NCBI RefSeq assembly: GCF_018691265.1
Contig: NW_024881295.1
Location: forward strand, 14,162,314-14,226,313
Origin: Tyto alba
Lineage: Eukaryota; Chordata; Aves; Strigiformes; Tytonidae
DNA length: 64,000 bases
Direction: 5' to 3'
The translations under genes were made by a program, and so were the position numbers. Under the pieces are notes generated by a model that was not told where the DNA came from, made no database searches, and worked only from the letters and a program-made list of their open reading frames with translations. Shown piece after piece: positions 51,701 to 62,839 of this stretch (within the stretch, counting starts at the first letter, position 1; every line of letters starts with the position of its first letter).

Positions 51701-54274
51701 GAGCAAGTTTTATATGCCAAATACTAGATTGGAAACTTCTCCTCTGCCATGGCATGCTACTCAGAAGTCCAGAGATAATACTTCTGGCTTTGAAATACAT
51801 CCATGAAAATTCTCTTATCTCATCAGCCCTCTTTTAAACTCTCTTCTTTTTCACTTCACTACTTCCCTTTCTTTGCTGCTGGACTTCAGCAGATATGCAA
51901 TATTTCAGTACTGTCTTGAATTAAAAACTAAGCTCAAATAGAAAGCAAAAGCAAAGGAAAGTAATACTTTACCTGCTCAGCCACAGCAACAAATTGTTGT
52001 GGTGTGTTAACTAGCAAAAGGCACTTTTCTGTGTGGATTTTGGGCTGGATTGCTTTTGTAACAATTAGGTTGTGAACTAACTGCCTTCCAAAAAAAAGAA
52101 TGTTGTGAAACAAATCTAGTCTGTTGTTGCCTTCCCTCTCCCCAAAAAAAGACATAAACATTAATATATCAGGTTGTATTTTCCCTCCCAAAGTGTTTTG
52201 TCTGTCTTGTTTCTTTTGGCAGCAAGTGAAAACATACCAATGTCTAATATCTCTGTTTGCAGACAGTTCCCTGCTGACAACTTTCGGGGTAATTGCTAGT
52301 GCACTGAAAACGTGTTGTGTGCGATATCGCTACTTTAGTGGAGGTGTGACAAACTGGCTAGATCATGCCAAGGAAAACTATGGTGGTCAGTACAGTGAAA
52401 CTCAGGTGGAAAGCACAAAGTCACTCGCCAGGCTCTTCCCGTTGTTTGCCTTCCAAATTCTATACAGAACATGTATTATGCAGGTGAGTACACAGCTTTT
52501 AAAAAAAAAGCTTGAAATATACTGTGACATGTGTCACAGTACTGTGTCACTACTGTGTCTCTAGGCAGGTACTTTTTTTTAACCATCACTTTACCAGAGA
52601 GTAACCTTGCAGAGTAGTTTTAGTTACCTGAGAATATACCTTGATATATCCTCTCATCTTTTCAAATAAGTAAAATTGACTTGGTAAAGACACATTAAGG
52701 AGCTTGTGTGACTGCTTGCTACTAGTTTCTCTGAACCCTTACTGGCTTAAACATCTAGTGCTAGAGTCCTGTGCTTCTCAAGCTTGTTGTGTTGCAGTTA
52801 TTGGAGACTCAGGCCCAACATTCTTCTGAAAAAAAATGTAATTTTCCAATCTCTTAAATGTTCACTCACTTTTTGAGAGAGGTACAAAAATCTTTATTTG
52901 TTCTTTTGGTTGCATATTTCTCCTACTGTTTTGACAGGATTATGTGGCTGGTGTACCTCAACTAGAAATGGGTGGCTTTCCATTTCTGGAAAGAAGCAGT
53001 CCTTTCACAGCCTCTCTGTCAGTCAATGGGGTCCTTTATGCTTCTGAGTGCATGTATGTTATATAAATGTAAATGTGTCAAGAAGCTACTTAAGCTGATA
53101 TGATTCCTTCAGATTCATTTCTGTCTGGATGATCCTGGCTAAGCAGAAGTTTGAGGTAGCTTACCCTTTGGCAACTAGAATAACAAATTTATGAGCTGGC
53201 TCAGAAATTCAGTTTTACTTATTGGTGTTAAAATGCTGCTTAAGGAAATTCTTATAAATATGTAGTGTATACTGCTTTATTGATACTCTCTTGCCATCCT
53301 CCTACATTCCCATCCATCTGCCTCATTCTTTCTCCTCTTCCCTCCCTGCCCACCACCCCCAAAAGCACAAAAAATCCCAAGCAAACAAAAAAAAAACCAC
53401 AAACCAACAAATGCACACGTATGGCCTAGGCTATGCATTAATGACCAGATGGAAATGAACCAGATATCATGCATCAAGGTTGTAATAATCAGGTATATAT
53501 CTAGAAAAGATAAAACTATTTGCACTGCTGAAAGAGTTGACTTTTATTCCTTTGGCAGAATTTCCAGTAAGTTTAAGGCTCTTTCTTAGACTAGTCTATA
53601 TATCGGTATTTTTTTGGTAAAGATTAATAGTATTTTATCCATATTATTAAGTTAACAGTTTTCAGTGTCTGTGATTCATGTTGATGATATTTTCATCCTA
53701 ATAAGTCGATTCTGATTTGCAGTAGGCAGTGGAAAGAAGGAACCAACAAAATTTGGCTCAATTCTGATCTTTCCTAGTTCTGCTGCCATTTATTCACCCT
53801 TTTACAATTTCTGTCTTCTTTTGGAAGTGGAATGTAGGTGAAAAATATTTTTATTAAGAGCTAGCATTTGACCAATTCCTTAGCACTGAACAGAATCCCA
53901 GTGAGTAGGATTGACTTTAACCATTGATGAGAAACCCTACACAGGCTCATTTACTAACTATACATTAATTTTCAGACAGCTTTAAAGCAGTAATATTCTA
54001 CCTGGATTTGGCATTATCAGTCATGTTGAAGAGCCATGCAGAATGCTGCAGGAATCTAGAAGTCTCTAAAAACAGAAATAAAGAAATCAGTTCTACATCC
54101 AGCTCTGTCATGACTGTACTCTCTAAATTGCTCAAGTTACCTCTCTCTTTTTTTCCCATCAGTCTGTAAAATGGAGTGGATTATAACTCCCTGATGCACA
54201 TGAAATTGCAATGCTTGGTTAATCAAGCTTCCTCAAAAAAAACACGCTGAAAAATCTGTCGGTAGAAGCCATTG

Positions 54275-54310
<36 letters not shown>

Positions 54311-57300
54311 AACTCAACAGATCTTCTGTAAAGCCTCACACAAGCAGGATGAATTGTCTGCTTTTGAAGTGAGAGACAGTCTTACAAATCTACCCCATTT
54401 CATACCCTGATGACTGGTGGGTTCTTCATCTGGTTATTCATTTTCTTCTGTTTTCAATTCCCAGAAGCAGAAGGAAGTCCTCCATGTAGCCGCTATAGCT
54501 GTCAGTTACATTAAGCTGGTTCTAAGACTATGGCCAAATCTTAATTCCCTGTAGCTTTTAAAGAGTGTCCTAAAAATTACTCCTACCTTGAGCACACAAT
54601 TAGAAATTCAAAATAACTCTGCATCTTGCTATGCTAAAATTCTGTTCTGTTAAACAGTATGAGAAGTGACCAAAGTGTTAGGCAGAACTGTTTAGTATAT
54701 TGGCTGATAGCTCTAACTAGGGCTGATCAAAGAAGCTCATGGGCTGCTGCTTAGATTTGTTAAATTCAGGAGCAAATGAAATAGAAAGAAAATGTTACAT
54801 TCTGGCAGAGAACAAGAATGTCACTATCTGGAAGGTTTTCATCGTGAATGGTCATTTCTTTTGACCAGCAGATATTAGGTTTACTGTGACTTCTTCAGAA
54901 GGAAGAGAGTTAGAGAAGTTTCCAAATATAGTAAAAATCTTATCCATGAAAGGTACTTGCTATACTAATGGAGTGGAGTTTTATTCTTCAATATAGATTC
55001 CTTCAGGATATTATCTCCAAACCATGAATTCCAACTTGCACTTCAGTGGATTTGTCTTGCCAGTCGCAGCAATGAATGTGATAAGCATCGTGCCACTACT
55101 GATTCTTGTTCCTATTTTGGAATGCATTAACTCGTGTCTCTTTAGTTCCAAGGACACTGAACACTCTCCAACAATTTACATTGGTATGTATAAAATACAT
55201 GTGTTTATACTTATAATATGTATTCTGGTTTTGAAAGAGTAACTTCAGTAGCTGATGGAGATTATTTCTGACTATAAAAGTTAAGATGGACTTGTTTGGG
55301 GATGATGCTCAGAGGTGAATATGTTTCAAAGGAATTGTTGAAAAGATGGTCCTGAAAAAACCTACTAGATATCAAGAAAAAATGCATAGCTTTTGTGTAG
55401 GACAGACTGAGACTCTTCTGACTAATTTAAAATTGACACACCTTCACAAATAACTAGGAGTCGTCCTAAGGAATTGGTGAGAGAAATGGTACTAACCATT
55501 TATGCCTGAGACTTACTCTGACTTGGTTATGTGCTATATGTTTGTTTATCCCTTAACTTCTGGAAAGTTAATTTACTTTGAACGTCTTTTTTGGGGATGG
55601 AAGAGTCCTTCAGTTAGTTGTGCTCTGATGCTGAAGAAATGTTCCTTGCTCAAAATGGTGAGTTTGGATTTAAATAACTAGGTTATGAACGAAGGCTTTG
55701 GTTTTTTTCTGATTTTTTTATGCTGTAACTGCATCGAGATTAGGACCGCAGCTCATAAGAGGGAAATTGTATTGTCACTAGTACAGTTTATTCCAGACTC
55801 AGCAGTTGGATCTCAACTGAAACTAAAGTATCTAGTCTAATTCTGTATCTGAAGTAGGTCGTTTTAGCAAACAAAAGAAAACATGCAGACAATTATATAA
55901 AACAAATGGATACATATCACTGGACTTCTGTTACCATTGAACAGGATGAACTTTTCACAGGTGGAAGGTTACTTAGAGAGGTACAGCTTTCCTCTCTAGT
56001 ACTAGTTTTCATTTGAATATCTAATATGAGATAATTGTCCAGGTGTTTAGTAATTTTATTTATTAAAATCCTAAACTGAAACATACATTATTGTACAGTC
56101 ACTTAAAGGAAATCAACGAGGGATTTCCAGAGGTGAAGTATTATCTTTTTCTCATAGAAATGGTACAAAGAAGTCTTTGTTGTGAGTCCCAATGTTTTCA
56201 ACAGTGAGCATTTTAAGCTAAGGCTTGCGTATTGGCACTCATTTCAGAGAAATTCACAGCCTAGAAGTAATGATGGCTTTAGTAGGAGTTGGGCCTCCTT
56301 CTGTTGATACTGATGCGATTTTTTTTTTTTTAATTTTTTTTTTTTTTTTATTACCCCTTATCCCCAAACCTCTTCTTTTCTAGGATCTGGAAGGATCCTC
56401 TGCAATCCTCTTCTGACATCAGCTACAGCTGGTACTACCAGAAAAACAGCTTCTGTTCTGTGTTCACTTAAAACTATTCCCTTTCGTAGATACTCTCATT
56501 AAACTTTCCTACATTTTTTATCTTCCAGCCTGCATTACAAACCTCAGACAAAAATATTTATAAACGACTATTTTCTCAGTGTGCTACTATTAATTCAGTG
56601 CCCCATGGCAAGCAGCACAGTGAGTACTGACACACACAGAGGTATTAATCTGACTAAATTAGCCTAATTAAGAGTGTTATTAAGTTTTATACAAACCAGA
56701 TGCATATAACGCAGCAGGTTGCAATTACCCTAGTTTTTAAAATAACATCTGCATTAAAACACAAAAAGCACATTCAGATAATAATTTTCCTTAAAACCAT
56801 GGAAATTTCAAGTTAGTATTAATGTTCTATCCTGTTATGTTGAACAGCAGTAGAATATATGCAGTGGTTTATTCTTAATAGCTTCATTTATTAAATAGCC
56901 TCCTGTTAGGGGTGATAAATTACCTGAGGCATAAAAATACCTGTGAGTACATGCAATGGCTTTAGATATCCAAGTATATGACTGCACCTGCAAATATGGC
57001 AGACCTCTAAGTGCCAGTATTTTTGCCAACAGTTAATTAGGTTCACAATTATTTTCAGGAACAAAATTGGAAATATAAATAGGCTGTTGGTGTTAAGCCA
57101 ACCTATAACTATATTTTAATTCAAGTCTTGTAAGAGGAAGAAATTTAAATAGTTTTCTGGAAACTTTCAGTATGTTAAGTATAACAGTTTTCAAGGGTGA
57201 ACCGTACAGACAATGTAGAACTGAAATATCTGATTGCTCTGTAATAAGGATCTACATAAAAACTGTAATCTGTTACTTGCTCTATAGTTGGTCTATTTGT

Positions 57301-60152
57301 AAATTAGGTATGATCTAAAAATCATTAAAATCTTAATGTAAACTTAGATCGTGTCCCAAACATATTGAGCACTTGGACTTCTTTATGAAAAACATGAGTA
57401 TTTGGTAAACTTAGAGTTTTTCCAGTTTCATAGTTGTTTGTTTGTGGGTTTTGTTTGTTTGGTTGTTTCTGGGGGGATTTTTTTTATATTTTATGCTGCT
57501 TGACTTAGTCAATAGTATAGAAGATTCAGCAGAGAACTGAAGGTGTGTGTCTGCTGGATAGCTGTCCATCAGCTACAGGTAAGAGGCTCTAGCTGAAGTA
57601 CCTGAGCCATAGAAATTCTGGCTCTAATATGCTTCATGCCCAATTATACTGAAATGTCTTATTAGTCTGGGATTTACTCCATCCAAACGTGATGTAGAAA
57701 ATAGCTCTCCACACAGTACACAAAGCAAGCCTCCAATCCAGTGTCTATTTGAGGTGATTTGGGAGTTGATGATAACCATTGCTCCCTAAAAGTCATACTA
57801 GTTTGAACAAGTATTAATTCCATAAAAACTTTTTTACTTGTTTTATTTGGAATATGAAATCAGGAATCATGAAGGTCCAATACAACCTTAGTCTCTAGAT
57901 AATATGAACAACCTTGACCTAGAATCAGCCCCAAATGTTCCTAAAACACCCTGTTTTCCTATAAAACCAGTGTCTCAGATGGTCATTCCACACCATTTGT
58001 TTTAAGAAGACTGAAGGGAGAAGAAGTAGGAGGAAAACCAGGTCTCCAAGGCTCTGTTTTTGCCTCTGCCACATAATGTCTTACAATTGTTGGGCATTCA
58101 GAGGTTACTTTTTCTGAAATGTTTTGGCTTTTAGTAAGGAAAATGCTTAAAATATAGCTCTGTGTAGTAATATTGAACTGCTTGAGGTTTCTTTAGTACT
58201 AACACAATTATTTACTAGAACTCTTGCTTTTGTAGATTATAAGAAGCTCCTTAAGGGCTTTATACATGGCCTTGATAAGGTGTGTTGGCTAGAAAATGTT
58301 GTTGAATTCCCTCCCGTAATCAATTTTTAAGCAATAATTCATTGATGTTCTTATTAGGCACTAGAGGGGCCTTAACAGCAGAAGAGCTTCCAAACCTCAG
58401 GTTAGGTGTGTGGAGGGGGTTATTATCTGAATTTGTGAAAATGCAGGAAAACTGTGCTGGCAGAAGGGTGTGAGTGTTTGCTGCTGAGAGATGAAACACA
58501 GGTGCATGCAAAAACATAACAAGCCTGAGGCCACTTAGCTATATGAGTTTTCTGCTTCTTCTGTCCTGACAAGCACACAAACTTTATGTATGTTACAAAT
58601 ATAATATGAAACAAGAGCCTTTGACCATCAATGTCAAATCTAATAAGTGTAACAACTTCTGGTCATGAAGTGGCAAGAGGGTTTGTAAGACAAGTGGAAA
58701 GACATAGTCCAGGTACTTGAGCCAAAGCTGTCAAAAGAAACCAAATTCTCACACCTGTACTTTATAGCTTAGAAATGCTGAGGAATCACAGACTTAGTCA
58801 AAATCAATGGGAGCTCAAAACATCAGAAGTATAAACGTTTCAAAATTCAGGAGACTTACTTGTAAACTTTGCTTTCTTTATGTTTTTCTGAAAGGCTACA
58901 ACCATTTCATACTGTCAACATTAAGAAATATAAAATAATACATTTAAATAATATCCTCTATGCAATGCGTGATGAAGTGTGCAGTGTTTAAAATACATCT
59001 GAGTTTATTAGAAGCTTTTATCTTGCATTATGAGGCTAAACATACAGAATTTTTTTCCTGTCCTGTGCGCTTGTGCAGTACTTGTACTTGTGCCTCACCA
59101 CTGAGGCTTGTGGTAACACTCCATGTGTTGCATGTGCAGTAATATATTGAAATGTATTGTGGATCCAGCTTTAGGACAGCTGAAGAAGGTAGGAGGCAAG
59201 TGTAGTCCAATGGCTTATGTGTAACCACTTAGAAAGCTGGAGACTATCTCTCCCAGTAATGCAGCTCATCTCGTCCTCAAATGTTAAACAGTCCAGCAAT
59301 GCAATATCCAACAAACTTTCAAAGTAGTTCAAGGGAACTCCATAGTGGAGGGGAAGGGGGAAATGTAGGAATGCTTGACCTTCTGAGGCTTGATATGCAC
59401 TGTTGATCTTTTTCTTTCCCATCTACCATGGCCAGTAACCTTAGAAATCCAGTGTTCAACTGCCTGCGCTACTTCTTTTTGTATAGAAAACAAATGGGTA
59501 AAGCATATGGTGTATGTGTATATTTCAGAATCTTATTGATGCTTGAATAGGAGAATTTTCCCATGCTTGTTAATCTTGTTCCTACTCAGCCTCTGGAAGG
59601 GCCTCTCTTTTCTCTATGCTTATTTCTTCTTTCTTTCTGCTGCATTTTCTTTCTCTCCTCCTTTCTTACCTCCCCCTTCAAAAAAGTTCTTGTGATTTTG
59701 CTGTTCAGAAAAGTTTTTCCTCTTTCATTTATTCCACATCCCTAAATTTTGAGCTGGTGTCCCTTTGCCATGTATTTAGAGTTAGGCTTGTGGTGTAGCA
59801 AGTACTCTTTATTCATGTTTATGCATCCAGAGAGGATGTACTGGGGTGGGGGGGAAGGGAAGGGGAAGCTTCTTTTGTGTCTCCTAGGACTTTGCTTCAT
59901 TCTAAATACATGATGAACCTGTAACTACAGCTTTGGTAAATGCTCTTTGTGCTGTTTGCCCAGTTGTAGGTCAGTTATCTGCTGCACTTTCCGTGATGGT
60001 TGCTGGCTTCTCTGAAATACACCGAAAACACTTCCCTCAGTTGGAGCAGACGCTTTCTGAGGAGGTTCTCCTGGTCTCCTCCATGCCTTGCTTCCACTTA
60101 GCTCCTCAGTACATCCTACTTGGAGTAGCTGAAGCCTTGGTAACTCCCTCCT
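41304..60152 (+). CDS. SLC15A5: Solute carrier family 15 member 5, first six coding exons (3' end outside window)
   Basis: This is an orphan member of the proton-coupled oligopeptide transporter family (POT/PTR2, major facilitator fold). The substrate is not established. Exons 41304-41673, 43156-43378, 48150-48319, 52263-52483, 54997-55183 and 59970-60152 join with consistent phases into 451 complete codons and no stop. The family proton-coupling motif ExxER is present at Glu53-Glu56-Arg57 ([10 protein letters not shown]). [11 protein letters not shown] at 169-179 matches the family GGIKP region. The second PTR2 signature is seen as [10 protein letters not shown] at 199-208, with Asn in place of the usual Gly. 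[11 protein letters not shown] at 286-296 and [10 protein letters not shown] at 330-339 are also typical. By comparison with the roughly 580-residue family members, about 130 C-terminal residues are missing to the right. It is divergent from MGST1. Identification is by recognition. Confidence 0.95.
41674..43155 (+). other. SLC15A5 intron 1
   Basis: GT-AG intron with two poly(T) tracts (42348-42369 and 42740-42758). I recognise no gene, RNA or nameable repeat. Confidence 0.85.
43156..43378 (+). CDS. SLC15A5: SLC15A5 coding exon 2
   Basis: The exon begins after the acceptor CAATTCCAG and completes Gly124. It encodes residues 125-197 plus two bases of Trp198. It carries the end of helix 3 ([10 protein letters not shown]), a loop with the [10 protein letters not shown] segment, and the [19 protein letters not shown] helix. 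The only donor that keeps both frame and protein similarity is GTTGGT at 43379, a weak donor. The nearby, stronger GTAACT at 43384 would shift the frame at the next exon. Alignment with the family (SFFNW then FYWL) supports the weak site. Confidence 0.92.
45485..45741. repeat. Tandem array (TTTCCCC)n, about 34 perfect copies plus an imperfect end
   Basis: From about 45485 to 45724 the plus strand is an essentially perfect 7-bp repeat. It is followed by a short interrupted portion (CCCTCCTTCTCCCTTTCCCC) to 45741. The minus strand reads (GGGGAAA)n. The long open frames crossing it on both strands translate to a 7-residue periodic low-complexity protein and are not genes. The unit is not the vertebrate telomere repeat. 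Confidence 0.97.
45742..45779. repeat. TA dinucleotide microsatellite
   Basis: A TATATA run of nearly 40 bp with one ATTA interruption. It directly abuts the (TTTCCCC)n array. Confidence 0.93.
48150..48319 (+). CDS. SLC15A5: SLC15A5 coding exon 3
   Basis: The exon starts after the acceptor CTGTGTACTAG and ends before the strong donor GTAAGAG. Its first base completes Trp198, it encodes residues 199-254, and its last base begins Asp255. It contains [10 protein letters not shown], the second PTR2 signature region split by the exon 2/3 junction. Two hydrophobic helices follow (about 207-220 and 226-243), the second ending at [12 protein letters not shown]. Confidence 0.95.
48320..52262 (+). other. 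SLC15A5 intron 3
   Basis: This 3.9-kb AT-rich intron has a strong donor (GTAAGAG) and acceptor (CTCTGTTTGCAG). I recognise no gene, RNA or nameable repeat. Confidence 0.85.
52263..52483 (+). CDS. SLC15A5: SLC15A5 coding exon 4
   Basis: The exon lies between the acceptor CTCTGTTTGCAG and the strong donor GTGAGTA. It completes Asp255 and encodes residues 256-328, ending in phase 0 with CIMQ. It covers the cytosolic loop between the two six-helix halves ([11 protein letters not shown], then the [16 protein letters not shown] segment, like related SLC15 proteins) and the start of helix 7 ([17 protein letters not shown]). Confidence 0.95.
52520..52541. repeat. Near-perfect palindrome, 10-bp arms, 2-bp centre
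   Basis: TACTGTGACA and TGTCACAGTA are exact inverted repeats separated by TG. The core TGACA-TG-TGTCA resembles the palindromic site of TALE homeodomain proteins (TGIF/PKNOX type, TGACAGCTGTCA) apart from the centre. It lies 37 bp inside intron 4. Any function is inferred. Confidence 0.6.
54278..54306. repeat. Poly(T) homopolymer, 29 bp
   Basis: Uninterrupted run of T in intron 4 and the longest homopolymer in the window. It could be the tail of a minus-strand retroposed copy, but no body is recognisable to its right. Confidence 0.85.
54997..55183 (+). CDS. SLC15A5: SLC15A5 coding exon 5
   Basis: The exon starts after the acceptor CTTCAATATAG in phase 0 and ends before the donor GTATGTA. 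It encodes residues 329-390 plus the first base of Gly391. It contains [14 protein letters not shown], conserved in this gene, and a long hydrophobic helix (about 346-377). A short hydrophilic segment ([10 protein letters not shown]) precedes the next helix. In-frame reading past the donor reaches a stop at 55240. Confidence 0.94.
55184..59969 (+). other. SLC15A5 intron 5
   Basis: This 4.8-kb AT-rich intron has T-rich tracts near 56320-56350 and a G-rich run (GGGGTGGGGGGGAAGGGAAG) near 59843. No gene or nameable repeat is recognised. Confidence 0.8.
59970..60152 (+). CDS. SLC15A5: SLC15A5 coding exon 6
   Basis: The exon starts after the acceptor CCCAGTTGTAG, completing Gly391. It encodes residues 392-451 and ends with one base of codon 452 before the strong donor GTAAGTA. 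It contains the helix [15 protein letters not shown], the conserved EIHRKHFP segment and [20 protein letters not shown]. The next expected segment (the family VISYRF-type helix) was not found in the remaining 3.8 kb, so the next exon must lie outside the window. Confidence 0.95.
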
Positions 60153-60464
60153 GTAAGTAGAATCTAATAGGCTAAAGCAAGAGTGCCCTGATTTGCAGAG
60201 AATAATATCAGCTTCCTAAAAATAATTACTGTCATCTGATATTTTATCCCTGGCTCTCTTCCACGGACTTAATGAGCAGATCTGTGCTTTACCTGTTTCA
60301 GAGTAGCATAATTTGTCTTGCTGGCTGTAACTCAGAGTGAGCAATGACATTGTTCCAGATTAACTGGAGGGTAACACAGCCCAGTCAGGTCCCTGTGGTG
60401 CACAAAGCACCATTCAGCGGGGGGGTGATCGGAGCGGTGGGATTCTGGACTCATATGCATGACT

Positions 60465-60552
60465 GCTCTTGAAGCCGAACCTTGAAGCCCCAGTGGGGCT
60501 GGACTAGCTGAGCTCCTGAGGTCCCTTCTGACCTGAACTCTTCTGTGATAAT
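60465..60552 (+). mobile_element. CR1 LINE-like 3' end fragment, plus orientation, diverged
   Basis: GGGGCTGGACTAGCTGAGCT, then GAGGTCCCTTCTGACCTGAA and CTCTTCTGTGAT match the forward form of the avian CR1 3' end (GGACTAGATGATCT, then GGTCCCTTCCAACCC, then ATTCTATGAT). It is the only CR1 piece in the window in this orientation. It is short and diverged, and its left boundary is uncertain. Confidence 0.75.
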
Positions 60553-62744
60553 TTTCTTGAGATGGAACAGATACGCACATGACAGCTGAGCTGTGGTCAT
60601 GGTCTATGATCACTTTTTGGGCCACAGACAAAGCAAGGTGAAGATATTTAGCTTAACGCTTTTCATTTGTGGACCCAGGTAATAGAATTATTATGCGTTT
60701 TTCACTGACACAGAGCATATGCAGGTGGGTAACACAATTCAACTGACAAGCTAACCTGGAGAATATTGTAGGCAGATGCAAGATTTTTGTTTGTGCTCCA
60801 GTCAGGAAGCATGCGAACATGCCTGCACAGAGCATCGTGCCTTAGCTTGTGGCATGGAGCCAGAGATAAACACTCCTGTTCTGCAGAGCACAGGCAGAGC
60901 TTAGCTCACGCCTGCCATCCATAAATTATGTAGACACAATCTTGATTGTGAGTCTGAACCTTCTCTCCCTTATATAATTTACCTTTCTGCATCTACACTG
61001 ACATTCCTGAGGCTTATTTTCTTCTGAGGAGCACACAGAGTGCTTACCAGTGTTCTACCTTGCAGACCTTAAAAAATGTTAGTATTAAAAAAAAAATCTA
61101 ATCAACGTTCACTTAAAGAGACACAGGTAAAGTAATTGTCTAGCTGATCTCTGCAGACATTTAATTCTACAGGTTGAGTGTCTGTTGTTCCAGTACAACC
61201 CCAGAAATGTTCAGATTTTTATTTAAGAGCAGGAAATAACTTCAGTGTCTCAGCTTCATTCTTACACTCTAAGACTACTGAGAGCTGTGGGTCACAGACT
61301 GTCACTAAAAAGGTAATTTTCCCTAGTTTTAAATACTTAGCACTTTCATAATGCCTCTTCATCCGATAGCTTTCAAGTACTTAACTGAGATAGGTTTCTA
61401 GGAAGGTAATGTGGTTTCTAGGTTACAGGCTAAGTGTAACTGAAAACTGTGACCTTCTCTGTTTGGCTTAACAAAAAAAAAGGTTAGGAGGTGGCTTGCT
61501 TACAGTCTTCTTATGCAGAAGCATGAGAAGAATATTGCTGGTAGAAGAAGGCTTTTTAATCTAGCATGCTGCGACACAACAGAAGTCCAGTGACTGAGAG
61601 ATGACATTAGCCTTTAGAAAAGAAATAAAGCTCTGTCTTGGGAGTGGTTTTTTTCTTCTTCTCTTTAAAAAAAAAAAAAAAAACATAAAAAAACCCACAA
61701 CTTTTTAAGGGATGGTGATTAGCGTTTCTTAGGAAGAAAAGTTGTCTTCCCCATTTAAATAAAGTTTAAACATCTCGCTAAAGGCTGCAGTTAGAGGTGC
61801 AATTCAAGAAGCCAGGTAAATGGGACTAAGCCTGAATTTGAGACTTGCATGTAGAAAACTAAAGGTAGGTACCTAAAACAGTAGGCTACTGCTGTGGTTG
61901 ATGGGGATGCAGGCTTCCCCTCGGTTGCCCACACGTAGGTGTCCAGCGCCTTTTGTCTCGGAGCATGTAGGCTGTGCACGTGGGGCAAGCAGGCTCCTTA
62001 CAGCACCCGAGAGGCCTCCGGCTGCTGCTCGAGAAGATCATGGTTTTCCCTTGGGTCTTGCACCTTATCAGACAGCCCCACGCAGATGGCTGCGGTGCAC
62101 TAGAGCATTTCTGGCAGCACTGGTCATCTATATTCAGGCTACTGAACTGCGCTCTAGGTTTCTATTTCAATTTGAACTGAATTGCTGTTCAGGAACCATT
62201 CAGTGGATCTCCGTGGATAGTAATGACAGCCTAGACACTTAAATAGTTGTTTCACCTTTCCTGACATTTTGCTGCCTTTGTTATGCAGAAGGTCAAATTC
62301 AATTAGCATAATAATTTACTTGACCTGAAAGTACATGATCCAAGTTGAAGACAGAAATGTTCACACTTGTAATCAGAGGGAAGAGAGGAGATAACTCATT
62401 TCTGAAGTGCTTGGTTGGAAGATCTAGATTTGGCATATTGAACTCTATCTACATTTGAGCCCTGATACTTGCCATTGTGTTTATACAATATATTTCATTA
62501 TCTCGTTGATAGAAATTTTATATATTCATCTGCTTCAGGTGTCATGAGCATCTCTTAGAATAATATCAGCATTTAATGTTTCCCTAGCACTGAGGTAGTC
62601 TTTAAAAAATAAAATAAAACAATGATAAAATAATTGCTTTCCTCCACAGTGTTAGCATGTAAGATCTCTCACAGCTTGAATTTGTAACCCTAGCTTGGTT
62701 TAAACTAGGAAATTACTCTTTCAAAGCCCAATGATTTAAAAGGG

Positions 62745-62839
62745 AAAAAAAAAAAAAAAACAAACCAAACAAAATAACCCCCACACACAAATTAAAATTA
62801 AAAAATGCCTCCACAAAAAAAAAAAAAAAAAAAAAAAAA
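62745..62839. repeat. A-rich compound low-complexity tract
   Basis: A16 (62745-62760), an A/C-rich spacer with CCCCCACACACAAA, then A25 (62815-62839). It is a low-complexity region in intron 6. Confidence 0.85.

Larger units (their letters stand above)
52484..54996 (+). other. SLC15A5 intron 4
   Basis: This 2.5-kb intron contains a 22-bp near-palindrome 37 bp after its donor (separate entry) and a T29 homopolymer at 54278-54306. Nothing else is recognised. Confidence 0.85.
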
